From the NCBI GenBank assembly GCA_014380205.1, contig JACMKH010000350.1:1-7318 (forward strand): DNA of 7,318 nucleotides. The letters run 5' to 3'. Every line of letters begins with the position of its first letter. Position 1 is the stretch's first letter. Shown piece after piece: positions 1 to 3,935 of the stretch. The translations under genes were made by a program, and so were the position numbers. The stretch comes from Sphingomonadaceae bacterium. Lineage in GTDB: Bacteria; Pseudomonadota; Alphaproteobacteria; Sphingomonadales; Sphingomonadaceae. The notes beneath the pieces were generated by a model. That model ran no database searches and was not told where the DNA came from. It worked only from the letters and a program-made list of their open reading frames with translations.

Positions 1-427
1 GCTCGACGCCGAGCCACGCCGAATAGCTTTCGAGCGCGGGCAGATCGAGCCCCGCGAGCGGGCTTTCGAGCGCGAGCGCGACCTCGGCGCGCGCCGGCTC
101 GCGGCGCAACCGATCGGTGTCGAGCGCGAAACCTTCGGCATCGAGCGCAACCGTATCGCCGCTGGTGGACAGGAGATCGGCGCGATCGCCGAGCAGCCCG
201 CGGATTTTGGTGAGCGACCAGCGCAGCGCAGCGCGGGGATCGTCGGGAATGTCGAAGAAGACCTCGCACAGCCGCTCGCGCCGCTGCGGCACGCCCGCGA
301 GCAGCAGATAGACGAGCAAGGCGCGCGTCTTGCGCGAGGCAGGCAACGCCAGCGTCTCGCGCGCGCGGCGCAGCGCGAGCTCGCCGAGCAGCGAAATCTC
401 CAGACGATCGGCCCCGAGATCGGCCAT
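1..427 (-). CDS. SARP/BTAD-family transcriptional regulator, N-terminal part (cut by window edge)
   Basis: Only the first 142 residues are present; the gene continues past the left edge. Read on the minus strand, residues about 9-95 look like the OmpR/PhoB-type winged helix that opens SARP/BTAD activators: a short beta entry (ISLLGELALRR), then ALPASRKTRALLVYLLL (28-43), RRERLCEVFFDIPDDPRAALRWSLTK (49-74, the recognition region, typical of this family) and a wing near DTVALD (91-96). From about residue 103 the predicted BTAD domain begins; LAGLDLPALESYSAWL (124-139) matches the usual 'GLDLP...W' signature. Family members bind iterated direct repeats and activate neighbouring genes, and many carry C-terminal ATPase or TPR domains that cannot be seen here. 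The start is well bounded: an in-frame TGA lies eight codons upstream (449-451) with no other start codon between. A G-rich stretch precedes the ATG, but the Shine-Dalgarno is weak. The gene is divergent from the peptide/methyltransferase unit, so it is the obvious candidate regulator of that unit. Confidence 0.85.
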   Translation of the reverse strand, partial: MADLGADRLEISLLGELALRRARETLALPASRKTRALLVYLLLAGVPQRRERLCEVFFDIPDDPRAALRWSLTKIRGLLGDRADLLSTSGDTVALDAEGFALDTDRLRREPARAEVALALESPLAGLDLPALESYSAWLGVE

Positions 428-435
428 GCCCGCCC

Positions 436-512
436 CCGCAAACGCGATTCAATCGCGGTTCACACGCCTCTAGCCCCAATTCCAACGCGCATTCAAACGC
501 CGGCGCACACGC
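436..512 (+). promoter_or_regulatory. Iterated heptamer array, candidate SARP operator
   Basis: Six direct copies of a CAAACGC-like heptamer are visible: CAAACGC 439-445, CAATCGC 450-456, CACACGC 461-467, CCAACGC 482-488, CAAACGC 494-500 and CACACGC 506-512. Start-to-start distances are 11, 11, 21, 12 and 12 bp, so all lie roughly on one face of the helix, with one rung missing near 472. Three copies extend upstream as a full ATTC-like flank (447, 479, 491) and one as GTTC (458). SARP-family activators are known to bind tandem heptamers at about 11- or 22-bp steps, and the divergent gene encodes such a protein. The copy nearest the regulator ends 12 nt upstream of its start codon, which would fit autoregulation. 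I cannot identify confident -35 and -10 boxes for either gene. The functional role is inferred. Confidence 0.6.
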
Positions 513-557
513 CGCGGCTCCAGAGATGGGTTGCAACTTGAAACGAGGACCCAAGCC

Positions 558-635
558 ATGAACCGCGAAGCCCTGGTGTTTGTCGCGCTGCTCTCGATCC
601 AGTCGATCCTGCTGCAGCAGATCATCCTTTTCTGA
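558..635 (+). CDS. 25-residue hydrophobic micropeptide upstream of methyltransferase
   Basis: A complete small ORF with ATG at 558 and TGA at 633-635. A good Shine-Dalgarno, GAGGA at 545-549, stands 8 nt before the start, which is the best reason to believe it is translated. After a polar start (MNREA) the rest is almost entirely hydrophobic (LVFVALLSIQSILLQQIILF), interrupted only by S and Q residues, so it could span the membrane once or be an amphipathic helix with Q16, Q20 and Q21. It ends 25 nt before the methyltransferase start and is presumably cotranscribed with it. I recognise no family. It could be a genuine small membrane protein or a leader peptide whose translation affects the next gene. 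There are no arginine, tryptophan or histidine runs of the kind used in attenuators. Confidence 0.6.
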   Translation: MNREALVFVALLSIQSILLQQIILF

Positions 636-660
636 CCATCCCCGCAACGGAGTATCCCCC

Positions 661-1761
661 ATGTGCAACAACACCGCGATGATCGTCGAGCTGGCGGACA
701 GCCCCGGCATGAGCCCCGACGAGGAGGCCTTCGCCGGCCAGTTGCTCGACACCATCAACAAGGCCTCGGCCGCGCTGATGATCTCGGTCGGCTACCGCGC
801 CGGCCTGCTCGACGCGATGCATGACGGCGTCGCGCGGACGAGCGAGGAGCTCGCCGCGCTCGCCGACCTCGACGAGCGCTATGTCCGCGAATGGCTCGGC
901 GCGATGACGACCGCGAAGATCGTCACGCTCGACCCGGCGACGAAGTCATACCGGCTGCCGGCTGCGCACGCCGCGCTGCTCGGCGATTCAGCCGAGCAGG
1001 GAAACATGGCGAGCATGTTCCAGTTCATCTCGGTGCTGGGCAATGTCGAATCGCGGATCGTCGACTGCTTCCGCACGGGCGGTGGCGTGCCCTATGAGGC
1101 CTATGACCGCTTTCACGAGGTGATGGCCGAGGAGAGCGACGCGACCGTGGTCGCGGGGCTCGAGGAGCATATCATTCCGCTCGCCTCCGGCCTCCTCGGC
1201 GCGCTCGAGAGCGGGATTGAGGTCGCGGACATCGGATGCGGAGCGGGGCGGGCGATGAACACGCTCGCCGCGCGATTTCCCAACAGCCGCTTCACCGGCT
1301 TCGACCTCTGCGCCGAGACGATCGAGCGCGCGCGCGACGAGGCGGCGGCGCAGGGGCTGACCAACGTCCGCTTCGAGCAGAAGGACGCCAGCCTGCTCGA
1401 GGGCGACGCGCGCTTCGACTGCATCTTCACCTTCGATTCGGTCCACGACCAGGCGCACCCCGCGACCGTGCTCAGCCACATCCGCCGGCTGCTTCGCCCC
1501 GACGGCATTTATCTGATGCAGGACATCGACGCGGCGAGCGAGGTGGCGGACAACCTCGATTCTCCGATCGGCACCTACCTCTACACGATCTCGTGCATGC
1601 ACTGCATGACAGTGAGTCTCGCGCAGGGCGGCGTCGGGCTCGGCGCGGCGTGGGGCGAGCAGCTTGCGATCGCGATGCTCAACGACGCGGGCTTCTCTTC
1701 GATCGAGACCCACCGGCTGCCGCACGACATCGTCAACCTCTATTACGTTTGCCGTCCGTAA
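661..1761 (+). CDS. Winged-helix class I SAM-dependent methyltransferase, Rv2258c-like
   Basis: A 366-residue protein combining an N-terminal winged-helix/dimerisation domain (about residues 20-108, including INKASAALMISVGYRAGLLD and LDERYVREWLGAM) with a class I Rossmann methyltransferase domain. Motif I is VADIGCGAG at 188-196. The acidic ribose-binding residue at the end of beta 2 is D215 (GFDL). KDAS at 241-244 is the expected adenine-contact loop, and FDCIFTFDSVHD at 252-263 is the motif IV region. The C-terminal CMTVSLAQGGVGLGAAWG and a final NLYYV strand match the Mycobacterium tuberculosis Rv2258c type in layout and length (about 350 residues). Such proteins resemble small-molecule methyltransferases, but the substrate is unknown. 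I chose ATG 661 because CGGAG at 648-652 sits 8 nt upstream; the in-frame ATG at 580 would run out of frame through the upstream micropeptide and lacks homologous-looking sequence. It is probably controlled by the divergent BTAD regulator. Confidence 0.88.
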   Translation: MCNNTAMIVELADSPGMSPDEEAFAGQLLDTINKASAALMISVGYRAGLLDAMHDGVARTSEELAALADLDERYVREWLGAMTTAKIVTLDPATKSYRLPAAHAALLGDSAEQGNMASMFQFISVLGNVESRIVDCFRTGGGVPYEAYDRFHEVMAEESDATVVAGLEEHIIPLASGLLGALESGIEVADIGCGAGRAMNTLAARFPNSRFTGFDLCAETIERARDEAAAQGLTNVRFEQKDASLLEGDARFDCIFTFDSVHDQAHPATVLSHIRRLLRPDGIYLMQDIDAASEVADNLDSPIGTYLYTISCMHCMTVSLAQGGVGLGAAWGEQLAIAMLNDAGFSSIETHRLPHDIVNLYYVCRP

Positions 1762-1776
1762 ACCCCGACGGACGAT

Positions 1777-1822
1777 GCGAAGGGCGCGGCGGCCTCCCCC
1801 CAAGCCGCCGCGCCCGCTTCGC
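1777..1822 (+). terminator. Long GC hairpin after the methyltransferase gene
   Basis: Begins 15 nt after the methyltransferase stop. GGGCGCGGCGGC (1782-1793) pairs perfectly with GCCGCCGCGCCC (1804-1815) around a 10-nt C-rich loop. The outer arms GCGAA (1777-1781) and TTCGC (1818-1822) extend it past a two-base bulge. Only a weak T-rich run (ATCTTTC, from about 1827) follows, so termination is likely but not certain; an mRNA-stabilising structure is the alternative. Confidence 0.6.
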
Positions 1823-1924
1823 GCGATCTTTCCCACGTCTGGTCGATTCGCGCGGAACGACAAGGGCTTGCATGCGCTGGAGGCGCAGCGTTCCCACACC
1901 GGGAAAGCACCCAGGAGAGACCCG

Positions 1925-2182
1925 ATGGGCGAGCAGAACCCCAACCCGAACCAGAACGAACAGCAACAGCAGCAGAACCAGCCCGGCCGGACCGGCGGCG
2001 ACCAGCAGCAGGGCGGCCAGGGCGGCAGCCAGCAGGGTGGCCAGGGTCGTGACGACCAGCAGCAGCAGGGCGGCGGCCAGCAGGGCGGCCGTGAGCAGCA
2101 GGAGCAGGAAGAGCGCGATCGCACGCCGGGCGAAGGCGGACAGCCGGGCCAGCGCGAGCAGGACGACCTGCAGCGCGACTGA
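1925..2182 (+). CDS. Small Gln/Gly-rich, probably disordered acidic protein
   Basis: An 85-residue protein of extreme composition: 28 Gln, 20 Gly, 8 Glu, 7 Asp, 7 Arg, 5 Asn and 5 Pro. It has no Ala, Cys, Phe, His, Ile, Lys, Val, Trp or Tyr, and Leu82 is the only aliphatic residue apart from Met1. It starts with an Asn/Pro segment (NPNPNQNE), continues through irregular QQGGQGG-type repeats to about residue 56, and ends in an acidic Arg/Glu/Asp tail. No signal peptide or membrane segment is possible, so it should be soluble, cytoplasmic and unfolded. The start is set by AGGAGAG at 1913-1919, 5 nt upstream of the ATG; a longer in-frame reading from 1664 overlaps the methyltransferase and its hairpin and is rejected. 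Hairpins on both sides suggest a monocistronic unit. I do not recognise a family. A role in stress, desiccation or phase separation is only a guess from composition. Confidence 0.72.
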   Translation: MGEQNPNPNQNEQQQQQNQPGRTGGDQQQGGQGGSQQGGQGRDDQQQQGGGQQGGREQQEQEERDRTPGEGGQPGQREQDDLQRD

Positions 2183-2203
2183 GCCTCACTTTACTCTCAC
2201 CGG

Positions 2204-2234
2204 AGAGGGCCGCATCACGCGGCCCTTTCCTTTT
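2204..2234 (+). terminator. Intrinsic terminator after the Gln/Gly-rich gene
   Basis: GGGCCGC (2207-2213), loop ATCAC, GCGGCCC (2219-2225), extended by AGA/TTT pairing, then TTTCCTTTT. This is a good rho-independent terminator 21 nt past the stop codon of the small protein. It ends only about 18 nt before the next start codon, so the downstream gene has no room for its own promoter in between. Confidence 0.75.
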
Positions 2235-2251
2235 CAGCAGGGACAGCTTCG

Positions 2252-2863
2252 ATGCCGCTTACCGCGATCGCGCTCAACGCCACGCTCAAGCCGGGAAAAT
2301 CAATCTCCTCGACCGACAAGATGATCGCAACGCTTGAGCCCTGCTTCGCCGAGCATGACGTCGAAATCACCGAGACCATCCGCCTCGCCAATTTCAACAT
2401 CCTTCCCGGCGTGACCTCGGACGAGGGCGAGGGCGACGACTGGCACGACATCCGCCGCCGCATCCTCGCCGCCGACATCCTAATCTTCGGCACCCCCGTC
2501 TGGATGGGCCAGATGTCGAGCGTCGCCAAGCGCGTCTGCGAGCGGATGGACGCTTTCCTTTCGGAGACTGACGATCAGGGGCGGATGCCGAGCTATTCCA
2601 AGGTCGCGATCGCGGCGATCGTCGGCAACGAGGACGGCGCGCACGCGATCAGCGCGAGCCTTTTCCAGGCGCTCAACGATGTGGGGTTCACCATTCCCGC
2701 TTCGGGCGTCTGCTATTGGGTTGGCGAAGCGATGGGATCGGTCGATTACAAGGATCTGAAGAAGACGCCCGACAAGGTCGCCGAGACCGCGAAGCTGGTC
2801 GCGGCCAACACGGCGCATCTGGCGGGGTTGCTCAAGGCGGACCCGTATCCGGGGCCGAAGTAG
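2252..2863 (+). CDS. Flavodoxin family / NAD(P)H-dependent FMN oxidoreductase
   Basis: A 203-residue flavodoxin-fold protein. Residues 4-9 form the first strand (TAIALN), and the following Ser/Thr-rich loop (ATLKPGKSISSTDKM, 10-24) should hold the FMN phosphate. FGTPVWMGQMSSVAKRVCERMD (79-100) is the conserved flavin-contacting loop and helix of the NADPH-dependent FMN reductase/WrbA-like group. VAIAAIVGNEDGAH (118-131) supplies the next strand and the loop near the isoalloxazine, and CYWVGEAMGS (154-163) is a third typical segment. It probably binds FMN in the cytoplasm and reduces quinones or other small electrophiles with NAD(P)H; the substrate cannot be told from sequence. CAGGGA at about 2238-2243 precedes the ATG by 8 nt. 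The gene lies directly behind an intrinsic terminator and ahead of a REPIN-like element, so its transcription is unclear. Confidence 0.85.
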   Translation: MPLTAIALNATLKPGKSISSTDKMIATLEPCFAEHDVEITETIRLANFNILPGVTSDEGEGDDWHDIRRRILAADILIFGTPVWMGQMSSVAKRVCERMDAFLSETDDQGRMPSYSKVAIAAIVGNEDGAHAISASLFQALNDVGFTIPASGVCYWVGEAMGSVDYKDLKKTPDKVAETAKLVAANTAHLAGLLKADPYPGPK

Positions 2864-2885
2864 CGCGATGAGGGTTAAGGGAATG

Positions 2886-2964
2886 TCGTCACTCCGGCGA
2901 AAGCCGGAGTCCAGGCGATCAAGCGCGATGACGCCCTAGATTCCGGCTTGCGCCGGAATGACGA
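2886..2964. repeat. REPIN-like pair of inverted palindromic repeats
   Basis: Two 29-nt elements lie in opposite orientation, 2886-2914 and 2936-2964, and match at 25 of 29 positions when one is reverse-complemented. Each folds on its own. ACTCCGGC/GCCGGAGT (2891-2898/2903-2910) closes a GAAA loop. ATTCCGGC/GCCGGAAT (2940-2947/2952-2959) closes a loop that reads GCAA on the minus strand. Two of the four differences form a compensated base pair (C-G against T-A), so the stem is preserved. Similar GTCATTCCGGC-type sequences are, as I recall, dispersed in sphingomonad genomes. It begins 22 nt after the flavodoxin stop and may also act as a transcript end. Confidence 0.7.
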
Positions 2965-3041
2965 TGGTCGATTGTGCACGCAACACCCGGAACATCCCCC
3001 CTTCCCGCGCGATTCACTCCCGTTCCAACAGGGAGGCTCGA

Positions 3042-3932
3042 ATGGCCGCGCGCGCATATTGGCAGGGGCAGATCAGGCTGGCGCTGGTCTCGATCCCGGT
3101 CGAAATCTACTCGGCGACCAAAAGCGGCGCGCAGATCTCGTTCCGCCAAATCCACGAGCCCTCGGGCAAGCCGATCCGCTACGAAAAGGTCGTCCCCGGC
3201 ATCGGCCCGGTCGCGGCCGAGGACATTCTCAAGGGATTCGAGGTCGAGAAGGGCAATTACGTGCTGCTCGAGCCCGAGGAGATCGACGCGGTCAAGCTCG
3301 AGTCGAAGAAGACGCTCGAGCTCACCCAGTTCGTCGATTCGCACGAGATCGACGCGATCTATTACGAGAAGCCCTATTACGTGGTCCCCGCCGACGATCT
3401 CGCCGAAGAGGCGTTCATCGTGCTGCGCGAGGCGCTCCGGAAGACGCGCAAGGTCGGGCTCGGCCAGCTCGCGATGCGCGGGCGCGAATATGTCGTCGCG
3501 ATCAAGCCGTGCGGGCGCGGGATGCTGATGGAGACGCTGCGCTACGCCGACGAGGTCAACAAAGCGGCCTCCTATTTCCGCGACATCGGCGATTCGAAGC
3601 CCGACGAGGAGCTGCTCGACCTCGCCGAGACGCTGATCGACAAGAAGACCGCGGCGTTCGACGCCAAGGAGTTCCACGACCGCTATGTCGATGCGCTGCG
3701 CGACCTCGTCGAGCGCAAGCGCAAGACGGGCAAGGTCGCGCTCGAGGAGGAGGACGAGAAGCGGCCGAGCGGATCGAACGTGATCGACCTGATGGCCGCG
3801 CTCAAGAAATCGCTCGACAAGCCCGGGGCGAAGACCGGCGAATCGAGCCGCGCGAAACCGGCGCCAGCGAAGAAGGCCCCGGCCAGGCGCGCGCCGGCGA
3901 AGAAACCCACGACGGCGCGCAAGCGGGCCTGA
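3042..3932 (+). CDS. ku: Non-homologous end-joining protein Ku
   Basis: A 296-residue bacterial Ku. As a homodimer it threads onto double-strand DNA ends and recruits LigD. Residues about 5-235 make up the Ku core, opening with the family hallmark WQGQIRLALVSIPVEIYSATK (7-27) and including FRQIHEPSGKPIRYEKV (34-50), KPYYVVPADD (110-119), ALRKTRKVGLGQLAMRGREY (131-150) and LRYADEV (166-172). The segment NVIDLMAALKKSL (246-258) is the conserved C-terminal region thought to contact LigD. It is followed by a basic tail (259-296) with 13 Lys/Arg among 38 residues in Ala/Pro-rich KKAPARR-like repeats, which is expected to bind DNA non-specifically. ATG 3042 is chosen because GGGAGG at 3031-3036 precedes it and homology starts at MAARAYW; the in-frame ATG at 2958 would add 28 unrelated residues and begin inside the REPIN-like element. 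The gene is cotranscribed with ligD, 3 nt downstream. Confidence 0.95.
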   Translation: MAARAYWQGQIRLALVSIPVEIYSATKSGAQISFRQIHEPSGKPIRYEKVVPGIGPVAAEDILKGFEVEKGNYVLLEPEEIDAVKLESKKTLELTQFVDSHEIDAIYYEKPYYVVPADDLAEEAFIVLREALRKTRKVGLGQLAMRGREYVVAIKPCGRGMLMETLRYADEVNKAASYFRDIGDSKPDEELLDLAETLIDKKTAAFDAKEFHDRYVDALRDLVERKRKTGKVALEEEDEKRPSGSNVIDLMAALKKSLDKPGAKTGESSRAKPAPAKKAPARRAPAKKPTTARKRA

Positions 3933-3935
3933 CCG

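Noticed and set aside
117..311. Plus-strand 64-codon open frame opposite the regulator.
   Set aside because: Ser/Arg-rich shadow of the minus-strand BTAD regulator, with no ribosome binding site or recognisable sequence.
530..537. 8-bp palindrome GTTGCAAC upstream of the micropeptide.
   Set aside because: Too short and single-copy to call an operator; noted only as being near the expected promoter.
580..660. N-terminal extension of the methyltransferase to ATG 580.
   Set aside because: The added 27 residues (Ser/Arg/Cys-rich) are the out-of-frame reading of the micropeptide; ATG 661 has its own Shine-Dalgarno.
1854..1892. Possible EcfG (general stress sigma factor) promoter before the Gln/Gly-rich gene: GGAAC at 1854 and GTT at 1890.
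   Set aside because: The gap is 31 nt, whereas the EcfG consensus needs about 16-18; no GTT occurs at the right spacing.
988..2324. Long out-of-frame reading frames over the methyltransferase and the Gln/Gly gene (988-2124 minus; 1236-2324 plus).
   Set aside because: They overlap well-supported genes and have shadow-like Arg/Ala/Pro-rich or Cys/Trp/Pro-rich translations; both run through the hairpin at 1777-1822.
2989..3026. Possible EcfG promoter or GGAAC/GTTCC operator before ku.
   Set aside because: GGAAC to GTTCC spacing is 28 nt. At 17 nt there is only GATTC, not GTT. The 5-bp inverted arms are too short to stand alone.
2958..3041. Longer Ku start at ATG 2958.
   Set aside because: It would start inside the REPIN-like element and add 28 non-homologous residues; a clear Shine-Dalgarno precedes ATG 3042.
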